Shown: piece by piece, positions 52,056-62,567 of the stretch
Numbering within the stretch: position 1 is the stretch's first letter
How the letters are laid out: each line of letters begins with the position of its first letter
NCBI RefSeq assembly: GCF_000026145.1
Contig: NC_009445.1
Location: 496,001-560,000, forward strand
Direction: 5' to 3'
Source of the DNA: Bradyrhizobium sp. ORS 278
Lineage (GTDB): Bacteria > Pseudomonadota > Alphaproteobacteria > Rhizobiales > Xanthobacteraceae
DNA length: 64,000 bases
Program-made: the position numbers and the translations under genes
The notes under the pieces: generated by a model
Database searches by the model: none
The model's input: only the letters and a program-made list of their open reading frames with translations
What the model was told of the DNA's origin: nothing

Positions 52056-54788
52056 TTATTTGGCCGGCAACTTCGCCTTCAGCCGGTACAGCGCGTCCAG
52101 CGCTTCGCGCGGCGTCATCTCGTCCGGATGCAGGTCCTTCACCGCGGCGATCAGTTCCTCCGTCTCCTTCGACATCGCGGGCTCCACCGCCGCGCGCGAC
52201 GGCACCGCGAACAGCGGGAGGTCATCGACCAGCGCCCGCGCGTTCTGGCCGCGGTCGGCGGCCTCCAGCTTCGCCAACACCGATTTGGCGCGGCTGATCA
52301 CGGCCGGCGGCAGGCCGGCGAGCTTCGCCACCTGGATGCCGTAGGAGCGGTCGGCGGAGCCGGGCAGCACCTCGTGCAGGAACACGACATCGCCCTGCCA
52401 TTCCTTGACACGCACCGTGGCGTTGAACAGCCGCGGCAGCTTGGCGGCGAGCGCGGTCAGCTCGTGGTAGTGCGTCGCGAACAGCGTGCGGCAGCGGTTG
52501 CTCTCGTGCAGGTGCTCGATCGCCGCCCAGGCGATCGAGAGACCGTCGAACGTCGCCGTGCCGCGCCCGATCTCATCCAGGATCACCAGCGCGCGCTCGC
52601 CGGCCTGATTGAGGATCGCCGCAGTCTCGACCATCTCGACCATGAAGGTCGAGCGTCCGCGCGCGAGATCGTCGGCGGCGCCGACGCGCGAGAACAGCCG
52701 GTCGACGATGCCGATGCGGGCGCGGCTCGCCGGTACGAAGCTGCCGATCTGAGCTAGCAGAGCGATCAGCGCGTTCTGGCGCAGGAAGGTCGATTTGCCC
52801 GCCATGTTCGGGCCGGTGAGCAGCCACAGCTGGCCGCTCTTGTGTCCCGGCGTCGGCGACAGGTCGCAGGAATTGGCGATGAACGGCTGGCCCTCGCGCT
52901 TCAGCGATTGCTCCACCACGGGATGACGGCCGCCCTCGATGGCGAAGCCGAGCGAGCCGTCGACCTCCGGGCGGACGTAGTTGTCGTCCAACGCGAGCTT
53001 GGCCAAGGCGGTGGCGACATCGAGCATGGCAAAGCCATGCGCGGCGGCGCGCAGATCGTCGCCGATCGCGAGCGCCTGTGCGCACAGGCGGTCGAAGATC
53101 TCGAGCTCGAGATTGAGCGCGCGCTCGCCGGCGTTCGCGATCTTCGCCTCGATCTCGCCGAGCTCCGAAGTGGTGAAGCGCACCTGTCCCGCCAATGTCT
53201 GGCGATGGATGAAGGTCGCGTTGAGCGGCGCCGACATCAGCTTGTCGCCGTGCTGCGCGGTGACCTCGACGAAATAGCCGAGCACGTTGTTGTGCCGGAT
53301 CTTGAGCGCCTTCACGCCGGTCTGGTCGGCATAGCGCGCCTGCATGGAGGCGACGACGAGGCGCGAGGCGTCGCGCAGATTGCGCGTCTCGTCGAGCGTC
53401 GCATCATAGCCCGACCGGACGAAGCCGCCGTCGCGCTTGATCAGCGGCAGCTGCTCGTCGAGCGCGCGGGCGAATTCGTCCGCCAGCGCGCGCGCCGGCC
53501 GCGCCAGCGCCGCCATCACCGACGCGATTTCCTGCGGCGGCTGGTCGAGCACGGAGAGCCGCGCCAGCGCCTGGTCGGCGGCGAGGATGCCGTCGCGCAA
53601 CGCCGCGAGATCGCGCGGCCCGCCGCGCCCGACCGACAGCCGCGCCATCGCGCGGGTCATGTCCGGCGCGCCGCGCAGGATCACGCGGATATCCTCGCGC
53701 GCGGCACTGTCGGCAACGAATGCGTTGACCGCATCAAGCCTGCGCCCGATCTGCGCCGGCTCGGTCAGCGGCGCGGCGAGGCGCTGGGCCAGGAGACGCG
53801 AGCCGGCCGAGGTCACCGTGCAGTCGATCGCGTCGAGCAGCGAGCCGCGGCGCTCTCCGGCGAGCGTCCGCGTCAGTTCGAGATTGGCGCGGGTGGCCGG
53901 ATCGATCGCCATGGTGCTGCCGGTCGCCTCGCGCGCCGGCGGCGCCAGCGGCGGGCGCTGGCCGACCTGGGTGCGCTCGACATAAGTGACGCAGGCGGCC
54001 GCCGCGGTGGCTTCCAGCCGCGATAGCACCGCGAGACCGTCCATGGTGGCGACGGCGAAATAATCGCATAGCCGGCGCTCGGCGGTGGCGCCGTCGAATA
54101 CGTCGCGGGTCAGCGGCGTCACCGCGGCAAGCTCGCGCAGCACTGGCTCGAAGGCCTCGTCCGAGTACAGCGCGTCGGAGACGATGACTTCGTTCGGATT
54201 GATCCGCGCGAGCGTCGCCGTCAGCTCGGCGAAGGCGCATTCGGTGACGATGAAGTCCGAGGTCGAGATGTCTATCCAGGCAAGCCCGAGCCGGTCGCCG
54301 CCCGACGAGCCGCGGCTGCGCGCGATCGACAGCAGGTAGTTGTTGGCGCGCGCGTCGAGCAGATTGTCTTCGGTGAGCGTACCCGGCGTCACCACGCGCA
54401 CGACGCCGCGCTTCACCACGCTCTTGTTGCCGCGCGCCCGCGCCGCGGCCGGATCCTCCATCTGCTCGCAGACGGCGACGCGGATGCCCTGCGCGATCAG
54501 CCGGTGCAGATAGTCCTCGGAGCGCTCCACCGGCACGCCGCACATCGGGATGTCCTGGCCCTGATGCTTGCCGCGCTTGGTCAAGACGATGCCGAGCGCT
54601 TTTGATGCGACCTCGGCGTCCTCGAAGAACAGCTCGTAGAAATCGCCCATCCGGTAGAACAGCATCAGCCCGGGATGCGCGGCCTTGATGTCGAGATATT
54701 GCTCCATCATCGGTGTGAGCTTGGCCGGCGCCTCGGCAGGCGTCGCCTCCTGCGGAACCGGGACGGAGATGGGCTGCTGGATCGTCAT
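52056..54788 (-). CDS. mutS: DNA mismatch repair ATPase MutS
   Basis: 910 residues. N-terminal mismatch-recognition motif [11 protein letters not shown] with the conserved Phe-x-Glu. The connector, lever and clamp domains follow. The ATPase has Walker [10 protein letters not shown], Walker [13 protein letters not shown] and the C-terminal dimerisation helix. Cytoplasmic, works with MutL. I use the ATG at 54788 (MTIQQPIS). An in-frame TTG at 54806 adds six residues. It is monocistronic, between repeat-filled gaps. Confidence 0.96.
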   Translation of the reverse strand: MTIQQPISVPVPQEATPAEAPAKLTPMMEQYLDIKAAHPGLMLFYRMGDFYELFFEDAEVASKALGIVLTKRGKHQGQDIPMCGVPVERSEDYLHRLIAQGIRVAVCEQMEDPAAARARGNKSVVKRGVVRVVTPGTLTEDNLLDARANNYLLSIARSRGSSGGDRLGLAWIDISTSDFIVTECAFAELTATLARINPNEVIVSDALYSDEAFEPVLRELAAVTPLTRDVFDGATAERRLCDYFAVATMDGLAVLSRLEATAAAACVTYVERTQVGQRPPLAPPAREATGSTMAIDPATRANLELTRTLAGERRGSLLDAIDCTVTSAGSRLLAQRLAAPLTEPAQIGRRLDAVNAFVADSAAREDIRVILRGAPDMTRAMARLSVGRGGPRDLAALRDGILAADQALARLSVLDQPPQEIASVMAALARPARALADEFARALDEQLPLIKRDGGFVRSGYDATLDETRNLRDASRLVVASMQARYADQTGVKALKIRHNNVLGYFVEVTAQHGDKLMSAPLNATFIHRQTLAGQVRFTTSELGEIEAKIANAGERALNLELEIFDRLCAQALAIGDDLRAAAHGFAMLDVATALAKLALDDNYVRPEVDGSLGFAIEGGRHPVVEQSLKREGQPFIANSCDLSPTPGHKSGQLWLLTGPNMAGKSTFLRQNALIALLAQIGSFVPASRARIGIVDRLFSRVGAADDLARGRSTFMVEMVETAAILNQAGERALVILDEIGRGTATFDGLSIAWAAIEHLHESNRCRTLFATHYHELTALAAKLPRLFNATVRVKEWQGDVVFLHEVLPGSADRSYGIQVAKLAGLPPAVISRAKSVLAKLEAADRGQNARALVDDLPLFAVPSRAAVEPAMSKETEELIAAVKDLHPDEMTPREALDALYRLKAKLPAK

Positions 54789-54898
54789 GGCGCGGAAACT
54801 AGCCAATTTGCCCGGACGGTCCTACCGCTTTGCGGAGCCTGTCCCGGTTTTCCACGATGGCGATCTTGCCTCGCGCCGGTGCCAGAGAGAACCACCGG

Positions 54899-55007
54899 CG
54901 TCATTCCGGGGCGTGCGCAGCACGAACCCGGAATCCATCGTGCGGCAGGTTAAGCGGCCCGATGAGTTCCGGGTTCGCCGTGATGCGCGCGCCGCCCCGG
55001 AATGACG
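54899..55007. repeat. Palindromic repeat (CGTCATTCCGGG family)
   Basis: CGTCATTCCGGGG (54899) and CCCCGGAATGACG (ends 55007), with inner GAACCCGGAA / TTCCGGGTTC. Same family as 19568-19670. Confidence 0.8.
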
Positions 55008-55059
55008 GCGAGGTTTGGGCAGGAGTATTAGCGCGTTGTGGACGGTGTCAGTCTTCGCA

Positions 55060-55205
55060 CCTCCCCCGCTTGCGGGGGAGGTCGGATCGCATCGAAGATG
55101 CGATACGGGTGGGGGCCTCTCCACACGACGCACCTCTCGATCACTACCCGAGCCGCGCCCCAACCCCAGCCCTCCCCCCCCCCGCAAGCGGGAGAGGGGG
55201 CGCAC
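55060..55205. repeat. Palindromic repeat (CTCCCCGCTTGCGGGGAG family)
   Basis: Starts with a CCTCCCCCGCTTGCGGGGGAGG hairpin-like palindrome, then GGATCGCATCGAAGATGCGATACGGGTGGG, and ends in GCAAGCGGGAGAGG. A relative lies at 62326-62466. A run of ten C bases occurs near 55173. Confidence 0.75.
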
Positions 55206-55339
55206 CGATCGCGGGGAGGCAGTGTGCGCATACGGCTTCTCCACGCATGCCACCCCGCGTTCCCGTCATTTGACCTGCCCCCATCGCACTCCTAAAACCG
55301 CCGTCAATTCTGACCAGAAACACCCACCGGGAGAGAGCG

Positions 55340-56548
<1,209 letters not shown>

Positions 56549-56556
56549 CACGCCGG

Positions 56557-56639
56557 CGTCATTGCGAGCGAAGCGAAGCAATCCAGGGTCGCGCGCGCAG
56601 CTCTGGATTGCTTCGTCGCTTCGCTCCTCGCAATGACGG
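56557..56639. repeat. Palindromic repeat (GCTTCGCTTCGCTCGCAATGAC family)
   Basis: GTCATTGCGAGCGAAGCGAAG and the inverted CTTCGCTCCTCGCAATGAC lie between the thiolase and dioxygenase genes, so it may disconnect or attenuate the two. Confidence 0.8.
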
Positions 56640-56660
56640 AGTATGCCGAAGGACCGCGCC

Positions 56661-57554
56661 ATGACAATCTCCCGCGAACAGGACGTCACGTCAGCCGTGC
56701 TGGCCGTGATGGAGCAGACCTCCAACCCGCGGCTGCGCGAGATCATGGTGTCGCTGATCAGGCACCTGCACGGCTTCGTCCGCGATGTCCGTCTCACCGA
56801 GGCCGAATTCCGCGAGGCGGCCGCGCTCATCGCCGAGCTCGGACAGCGCACCAACGACACGCACAACGAAGTCGTGCTGATGGCCGGCTCGCTCGGCGTC
56901 TCGCCGCTGGTCTGCCTGCTCAACAATGGCGACGGCGGCAACACCGAGACGGCGCAATCGCTGCTCGGCCCGTTCTGGCGGCTGAACTCCCCGCGCACGG
57001 AAAACGGCGGCTCGATCCTGCGCTCGGCCACGCCGGGCCCTGCGCTGTTCGTGCAAGGGCACGTGGTCGATCCGAACGGAGCGCCGGTGGCCGGCGCCGA
57101 GGTCGACGTCTGGCACGCGTCTCCGGTCGGCTACTACGAAAACCAGGATCCCGACCAGGCCGACATGAACCTGCGCGGCAAGTTCACCACCGACGAAGAC
57201 GGCCGATTCTGGTTTCGCTCGGTGATGATGGTCGGCTATCCCATCCCGACCGACGGCGTCGTCGGCCGTCTCCTGAAGGCGCAGGGCCGCCATCCCTATC
57301 GTCCCGCGCATCTGCATGCGCTGATCGTCAAGCCGGGCTACAGGGTCCTGATCTCGCAGGTCTACGACCCCAACGACCCGCACATCGACAGCGACGTCCA
57401 GTTCGGCGTGACGAAAGCGCTGCTCGGCAACTTCATTCGCCACGACGAGCCGCATCCGACCGAGCCCGACGTCACCGCGGCCTGGTACTCGCTCGACCAC
57501 GTCTACCGCATGGAGTCCGGTGACACCGTGTTGCCAAGGGCGCCGATCAAGTAG
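56661..57554 (+). CDS. Intradiol ring-cleavage dioxygenase (hydroxyquinol/catechol 1,2-dioxygenase)
   Basis: 297 residues. The non-heme iron ligands expected for the family are visible: Tyr159 (GYYENQ), Tyr193 (GYPIPTDG), His217 and His219 (RPAHLHALI). The N-terminal helical dimerisation domain (about 1-95) resembles hydroxyquinol 1,2-dioxygenases more than short protocatechuate types. Start ATG at 56661 has AAGGA about eight bases upstream. A longer reading starts at 56643. It cleaves the ring between hydroxyls. No maleylacetate reductase or cycloisomerase gene follows. Confidence 0.88.
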   Translation: MTISREQDVTSAVLAVMEQTSNPRLREIMVSLIRHLHGFVRDVRLTEAEFREAAALIAELGQRTNDTHNEVVLMAGSLGVSPLVCLLNNGDGGNTETAQSLLGPFWRLNSPRTENGGSILRSATPGPALFVQGHVVDPNGAPVAGAEVDVWHASPVGYYENQDPDQADMNLRGKFTTDEDGRFWFRSVMMVGYPIPTDGVVGRLLKAQGRHPYRPAHLHALIVKPGYRVLISQVYDPNDPHIDSDVQFGVTKALLGNFIRHDEPHPTEPDVTAAWYSLDHVYRMESGDTVLPRAPIK

Positions 57555-57700
57555 CGCTTCGCAACGGTACGGGCGGCGGCAATGTCGGCTTCGGCGAGGG
57601 CCTCGCCGGCGAGCTCCTGCGCATGTATGCGCTTAAGCCCCTGATCGACGAGATCCTGGTGCAGTCCGGCTTCAAGCCGGGCGAAGATCCGGTGTGGTAG
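57524..57700 (+). pseudogene. Possible 3' remnant of a gene
   Basis: The +1 frame after the dioxygenase stays open from a TGA at 57521-57523 to a TAG at 57698-57700. It reads as a coherent C-terminus with LRMYALKPLIDEILVQSGFK and GEDPVW. No start codon gives a complete protein. I do not recognise the family. It could be the end of a deleted maleylacetate-reductase-side gene or of an unrelated oxidoreductase. Confidence 0.35.
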
Positions 57701-57723
57701 CCGCGATGGCGCGTCATTCTCCG

Positions 57724-57881
57724 CTGTCGTCCTGGCGAATGCCGGGACCCATAACCACCAGCGGATGTGTGATGCTCGACAGGTTCGACATCCAGCCTGC
57801 CTCAAGACGGATCACGCGGTATGGGTCCCGGATCTGCGCCCGCCAACGCTATCGCGTTGCCGGGCTTGTCCGGGAAGACGG
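57724..57881. repeat. Palindromic repeat (GTCGTCCTGG family)
   Basis: Inverted inner arms GGGACCCATAACC and TATGGGTCCC. The outer arms are diverged. A second half-copy continues at about 57937-58003. Confidence 0.65.
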
Positions 57882-57936
57882 CTGGGAGTGAGCCGCGCCA
57901 CCGCCAACTTTGCGCTTGATGCCAGCCCCACCCCCT

Positions 57937-58353
57937 TCGTCGTCCCGCCTTGAGCCGGGACCCATACCGCGTAATCCATCTTGAGGCAGGCGGATGTTGC
58001 CGCGGTCGCCCGACGAACGACGAACGTCATATTGGGCAGAAGCGGGGAGCCGGGCGATGGGGATGAAGCGGATAGATCCACCGCGCCGACGGGAAAATCC
58101 CCGGGGGCTGGGGGCGGCGCTGGAGGAGCCACCGCCCCCGCCCGGCACATCACGAGTGGGGCGCTCATGAGGTGCAGTCCCTGCGCGCAACTCTTACGCA
58201 GAGCACCGAGTGAGGTATTCAGAAGATAGCCGGAAACGCGCCGGATTGAAGTTACAAATCCATCACGTCACGGTCACTCTTTTGCTACTCCCGCCGCACT
58301 GCGTCCGAATAGCACACGTATTTTCCGCGCCGGGAACATTCATCCTGGGTTAA
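57937..58353. other. Non-coding region downstream of emrB
   Basis: Contains a half-copy of the GTCGTCCC repeat (57937-58003) and a GGGGGCGG/CCGCCCCC hairpin at 58110-58139. The remainder has no gene or clear signal. Confidence 0.5.
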
Positions 58354-59910
58354 CTACTCCATCACCGCGTGGTCGGCCGGCGCGGACTGCTGGCGCAGCG
58401 CCTTTCGCGTCGAGCCGATCATCACAGCGAGCGGGATCGACACCAGGATGAACGTCATCACCAGCTGGTAGTCGTGCGAGAACGCGAGGATCTGCGCCTG
58501 CACCATGACCATGGCGTCGGCCATCGCGCGGCCGGCATCGGTGGAGAGGTTCAGCAGGCCCGCCACGTTCGGCATCTGCAGAGCATGATTGAACGGATTG
58601 ATGTGCTCGACCAGGATGGCGTGGTTCCGCCGCGTTCCTTCCGTGAGCTGCGCGATGGCAATGGAAATACCGATCGAGCTGGCGACATTGCGCACCAGGG
58701 TCAGCATCGAGGTTCCGTCGGTGCGCAGCGCGCCCGGCAGCGTGAGGAACGCCACGGTCGAGAGCGGCACGAATACCAGGCCGAAGCCGAAGCCCTGCAT
58801 GATGCTGATGGTGACGATCTCGGGCACGCCGGTCTGGTCGGTCCAGCCGGTCATCTGGAACAGCGACAGCGCCGTCAGCGACAGCCCGACGATGATCAGC
58901 GTGCGTGCCTCGATGGTGCGCAAGAGCCGCCCGACCAGCATCATCGCCACGAAGGTGCCGCAGCCGCGGGTGGCCAGCAGCACGCCGGCGGTGATGATCG
59001 GATAGCCGATGACGTTCTGCAGGTAAGGCGAGGACAGCGCCATGGTCGAGAACAGCACCAGGCCCATCACCGTCATGAACACGCAGCCGCCGACGAAATT
59101 GCGGTCCTTGAACAGCGCGAACTGGATGAACGGCCGCTTGGTGGTCAGCGAATGCGCCAGGAAGTAGTAGAAGCCGATCGCCGCGACGATGAACTCGATG
59201 ATGATCTCGTTGCTCTCGAGCCAGCCCTGGTCCTCGCCGCGGTCGAGCGCGATCTGCAGCGAGCCGATGCCGATGGCGAGCGCCATGAAGCCGAACCAGT
59301 CGAAGGTCAGCGCGGTGTTCGGCTTGGTCTCCTCCATGAACGCCATGAGCCCGAGCACGGTGACCGCGCCGAACGGCAGGTTGACGAAGAACACCCAGTG
59401 CCAGGAATAGGTCTCGGTCAGCCACGCGCCCAGCGACGGCCCCATGATCGGGCCGAGCATCACGCCCATGCCCCAGATCGCCATCGCCTTGGCGCGTTCG
59501 TGCAGGGCGTAGGAGTCGAGCATCACGGCCTGCGACAGCGGCACCAGCGATGCGCCGAACACGCCCTGCAGCAGGCGGAACAGCACCATCTGCGTGATGT
59601 CCTGCGCCAGGCCGCACATCACGGACGCAAGGGTGAAGCCCGCCGAGCAGATGATGAAGGTGCGCTTGCGGCCGAAACGGTTGGCGATCCAGCCCACCGG
59701 CGCGGTCATGATCGCCGCGGCCACGATGTAGGACGTCAGCACCCAGTTGATCTGGTCGGTCGAGGCCGACAGCGTGCCCTGCATGTAGGGCAGGGCGACA
59801 TTGGCGATGGTGGTGTCGAGCGCCTGCATGATCGTCGCCGTCATGGCGCAGATCGTCACCATGTTGCGGCGGAATCCCGGAACCGCTGATGAGGCTGCCG
59901 GCGCGGTCAT
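58354..59910 (-). CDS. Multidrug efflux MFS transporter, EmrB/QacA (DHA2) family
   Basis: 518 residues with 14 membrane helices. DHA2 motifs: motif A WIANRFGRKRTF, motif C near GVMLGPIMGPSLGAWL, and the LDTTIANVALPYM N-terminal motif. It forms a tripartite pump with the EmrA-like protein just upstream, four bases away. Start ATG at 59910. Confidence 0.93.
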   Translation of the reverse strand: MTAPAASSAVPGFRRNMVTICAMTATIMQALDTTIANVALPYMQGTLSASTDQINWVLTSYIVAAAIMTAPVGWIANRFGRKRTFIICSAGFTLASVMCGLAQDITQMVLFRLLQGVFGASLVPLSQAVMLDSYALHERAKAMAIWGMGVMLGPIMGPSLGAWLTETYSWHWVFFVNLPFGAVTVLGLMAFMEETKPNTALTFDWFGFMALAIGIGSLQIALDRGEDQGWLESNEIIIEFIVAAIGFYYFLAHSLTTKRPFIQFALFKDRNFVGGCVFMTVMGLVLFSTMALSSPYLQNVIGYPIITAGVLLATRGCGTFVAMMLVGRLLRTIEARTLIIVGLSLTALSLFQMTGWTDQTGVPEIVTISIMQGFGFGLVFVPLSTVAFLTLPGALRTDGTSMLTLVRNVASSIGISIAIAQLTEGTRRNHAILVEHINPFNHALQMPNVAGLLNLSTDAGRAMADAMVMVQAQILAFSHDYQLVMTFILVSIPLAVMIGSTRKALRQQSAPADHAVME

Positions 59911-59914
59911 GGCG

Positions 59915-61072
59915 CTACTCGTCCTTGCCGGCCGCGTGCGCCGATCCGAACAGGCCGGCGAGCGTGCGCTCATGGCCGGTGTCGATCGACACGTTGACGC
60001 TCATGCCGGCCTTCAGCCTGGCGACGAACTTGTCGGTCTTGTCGAACGCGATCCGCACCGGCACGCGCTGCACCACCTTGACGAAATTGCCGGTGGCGTT
60101 CTGCGGCGGCAGGATCGCGAACTGCGCGCCGGTGCCCGGCGACAGCGAACTGACCGTGCCCTTGAAGCGGTGGTTCGGGAACGCGTCGACGTCGAGCTCG
60201 ACCGGCTGGCCGACCGCGACATAGGTGAAGTCGCTCTCCTTCGGATTGGCGTCGACCCAGGGATTGCTGATGTCGATCACCGAGAACACCGGCGTGCCCG
60301 CGGCGACGAAGCGTCCCAGCTGGATCTGGTCGACCTGCGTGGCGATGCCCGGCATCGGCGCGCGCAGCGTCGTGTGGTCGAGATCGCGCTGCGCGTCCTC
60401 GAGCTTGGCCTTGGCCTGGACGTAGGGCGGGAACTCCTCCAGCGGCAGGTCGGGATTGCCGAGCAGCTGGGTCTTGGCGTTGGAGAGCTGCTGCTTGATG
60501 AACTGCGCCTGGGCGCCGGCCGTCACCAGCGCGTTGGCGGCGTTGTCGAGATCGAGCTGCGAGCCGAAATTGTTCTTGGCGAGCGTCTGCTTGCGCTCGA
60601 CGTCCTTCTGCTTCAGGTCGATGCCCTGATTGGCGAGGTCGAGCATCTGGCCGTAGATCTTGATGTTGGCAGTGAGGTTGTCGTAGGCGGTGCGCGCCTG
60701 CGCCAGCGCCGCCTTGGCCTGGTCGACCGCGAGCCGATAGGGCACCGCGTCGATCTCGAACAGCTCGTCGCCCTTCTCGACCTGCTGGCCCTCCTTGACG
60801 AGGACCTTGATGATCTTGCCGGAGATGTCGGGCGTGATGAGCACCTTCTGCGCGCCGACATAGGCGTCGTCGGTGGTCACGTAGCGGCCGCCATTGAGAT
60901 ACAGCACGAAGCCGCCGATCGCGGCGACGAGCGGGAGCACCACGAGCAGCAGCGTGCGGCGATAGCGACGCAGGAAGCCGGGACGCGCCGGCTTTGCGGC
61001 GGCAGCCGCCGGCGGCGCCGCATCCGGGCTGGCCTTCTGTTCAGGGGCGAGTTTCAGGGCGGGCTCAGCCAT
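59915..61072 (-). CDS. Membrane fusion protein of the EmrA/HlyD family
   Basis: 385 residues. A short cytoplasmic segment, one membrane helix at about 41-60, then a periplasmic barrel-sandwich hybrid (YVTTDDAYVGAQKVLITPDISG) and a long coiled-coil hairpin (about 110-210). It links the EmrB-like pump to an outer-membrane channel not found here. The ATG at 61072 gives MAEPALKLAP. It overlaps the end of the MarR gene by eight bases. Confidence 0.93.
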   Translation of the reverse strand: MAEPALKLAPEQKASPDAAPPAAAAAKPARPGFLRRYRRTLLLVVLPLVAAIGGFVLYLNGGRYVTTDDAYVGAQKVLITPDISGKIIKVLVKEGQQVEKGDELFEIDAVPYRLAVDQAKAALAQARTAYDNLTANIKIYGQMLDLANQGIDLKQKDVERKQTLAKNNFGSQLDLDNAANALVTAGAQAQFIKQQLSNAKTQLLGNPDLPLEEFPPYVQAKAKLEDAQRDLDHTTLRAPMPGIATQVDQIQLGRFVAAGTPVFSVIDISNPWVDANPKESDFTYVAVGQPVELDVDAFPNHRFKGTVSSLSPGTGAQFAILPPQNATGNFVKVVQRVPVRIAFDKTDKFVARLKAGMSVNVSIDTGHERTLAGLFGSAHAAGKDE

Positions 61073-61544
61073 AGCGCTGCTCCTTTCGCTGCTCGTCACA
61101 CAGGGACTGCAGGGCGTTTCTCACATTTTCTTTGATGGCTTCGAGATGGGTCATCAGCCGCTCGGCCTCGGCCGGGCTGATGCCCTGAAGGGCGGTGTCG
61201 GTCAGCTCGCCGCGCAGCACCGCCAGCTTGGCGAGCAGCGGGCGCGCGGCTTTCTTCAGATAGAGCCGGTTGACGCGGCGGTCGGTGTCGTCGCCGCGGC
61301 GCTCGATCAGTCCGGCATCGGCGAGCTTGTCGATCAGCCGCGTCAAGGTGATCGGCTGCATCTCCAACTGGTCGGCCAACTCGGACTGCTTCATCCCCTC
61401 GTTGCGCTCGACCTTGGCCAGCACGGCCCATTGCGCGCGGGTCATGCCGAAGCGCGCGGCCTCCTTGTCGGCATAGGCGCGCATCAGGCGCTGCAGCTCG
61501 GCCAGCGTAAACAGGAAGTTCACGTCCGCGGACGTGCGGGTCAT
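61065..61544 (-). CDS. MarR-family transcriptional regulator
   Basis: 159 residues with the winged helix MKQSELADQLEMQPITLTRLIDKL and wing ERRGDDTDRRVNRLYL. It probably represses the emrAB-like genes in whose operon it stands first. An inverted repeat ATAAGC-AA-GCTTAT lies 65 bases upstream of its ATG at 61544. The ligand is unknown. Confidence 0.92.
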   Translation of the reverse strand: MTRTSADVNFLFTLAELQRLMRAYADKEAARFGMTRAQWAVLAKVERNEGMKQSELADQLEMQPITLTRLIDKLADAGLIERRGDDTDRRVNRLYLKKAARPLLAKLAVLRGELTDTALQGISPAEAERLMTHLEAIKENVRNALQSLCDEQRKEQRYG

Positions 61545-61608
61545 GGCGGTCTCGATTCGGGAACGGAGGAGAGGAATTAAGCTTCGGCTGCAATAAGTCG
61601 CGTATATG

Positions 61609-61622
61609 ATAAGCAAGCTTAT
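61609..61622 (-). promoter_or_regulatory. Candidate MarR operator
   Basis: ATAAGC (61609-61614) and GCTTAT (61617-61622) are perfect 6-bp inverted arms around AA, in an AT-rich patch upstream of the marR-like gene. A further AAGCTT lies about 30 bases downstream. Confidence 0.45.
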
Positions 61623-61723
61623 GAATTTTTCACGACCCTTGATTGCGTACCCGGTCCGTCCGGAATGCATGGCTGCGCCGCGACCTTTGGCGAGCCGGTC
61701 TCGAAATGCTAGATTGTCCGGCA

Positions 61724-62251
61724 ATGACCCTCGCCAGACCCACCTTTCCCGCGCCGGACCACGATCACGGCCGCTGCGCGGCCGATGCCCTCGACCATGC
61801 CGAGCGCGTCTGCGCCCAGCGCGGCCAGAAGTTCACGCCGCAGCGCCGCCAGGTGCTGGAGGCGCTGCTGTCGAGCCACAGGCCGCTCGGCGCCTATGAG
61901 ATCATCGAGGAACTCGCCAAGGCGAGCACGAAGGCCAGCACGAAGGCCAGCACGAAGGCCGGCGCACGGCCGGCGCCGATCACGGTGTATCGCGCGCTCG
62001 AGTTCCTGATGGCCAACGGCCTGGTGCACCGCATCGAAAGCCGCAACGCCTTCCTCGCCTGCGCCCATGACCACGAGCAGACCGCGCTCGTTGCGTTTCT
62101 GATCTGTGAAAGCTGTGGCGCCGTCGGCGAGGTTCCGGCAGCGCCGATCGCAGAGAGCCTGAAGAGCGCCGCCGCCGCCTCGGGCTTCACGCCGAAGATG
62201 TCGGTGGTCGAGATCACCGGTCTCTGTGCGCATTGCCAGAAAGCCGCGTGA
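61724..62251 (+). CDS. Fur-family regulator, Zur-like
   Basis: 175 residues. The winged helix has TPQRRQVLEALL and PITVYRALEFL. Structural zinc cysteines are C128-x2-C131 (CESCGA) and C168-x2-C171 (CAHC), and His115/His117 lie in CAHDHEQ. This pattern is that of Zur rather than Fur. Residues 67-79 are an unusual threefold STKA repeat inside the DNA-binding domain, encoded by three exact 12-bp units. No znuABC gene is adjacent. The ATG at 61724 is the first that gives a family-like N-terminus. Confidence 0.88.
   Translation: MTLARPTFPAPDHDHGRCAADALDHAERVCAQRGQKFTPQRRQVLEALLSSHRPLGAYEIIEELAKASTKASTKASTKAGARPAPITVYRALEFLMANGLVHRIESRNAFLACAHDHEQTALVAFLICESCGAVGEVPAAPIAESLKSAAAASGFTPKMSVVEITGLCAHCQKAA
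61925..61960 (+). repeat. In-frame 12-bp tandem repeat in the Zur-like gene
   Basis: AGCACGAAGGCC occurs three times in exact tandem (61925-61936, 61937-61948, 61949-61960), encoding STKA three times. Confidence 0.95.
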
Positions 62252-62325
62252 GATCCGTCACTGCGCCGGAAGGTGTACACGCCTAACTGATCGTCGTATT
62301 CGAGCTATCGCCGCAACGACGGTGC

Positions 62326-62466
62326 GCTCCCTCTCCCCGTTCTTCACGGGGAGAGGGTTGGGGTGAGGGGCAGCCACGGGCACCGACCGTCCGGAGAACC
62401 CCCTCACCCGGATTGCATCTTCGATGCAATTTAACCTCTCCCCGCGCGCGGGGAGAGGCGGGGACC
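62326..62466. repeat. Palindromic repeat (CTCTCCCCG...CGGGGAGAG family)
   Basis: CTCCCTCTCCCCGTTCTTCACGGGGAGAGGG-like palindrome at the left, GATTGCATCTTCGATGCAAT in the middle and CTCTCCCCGCGCGCGGGGAGAG at the right. Same family as 55060-55205. Confidence 0.8.
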
Positions 62467-62567
62467 GCCGCTGTTGCCATTAGTCCGCCTGATCTCCATC
62501 AGGCGAAATCGCGCGGATGCAGTCCCCGCGGTCAAAAACAAGAACTCGCCAGGGAGCCCAAATCCTC

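Larger units (their letters stand above)
54789..55339. other. Divergent gap with two palindromic repeats
   Basis: No gene. Contains a CGTCATTCCGGGG-family repeat (54899-55007) and a CTCCCCCGCTTGCGGGGGAG-family repeat (55060-55205). The promoters of mutS and the thiolase gene must lie at its edges. Confidence 0.7.
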
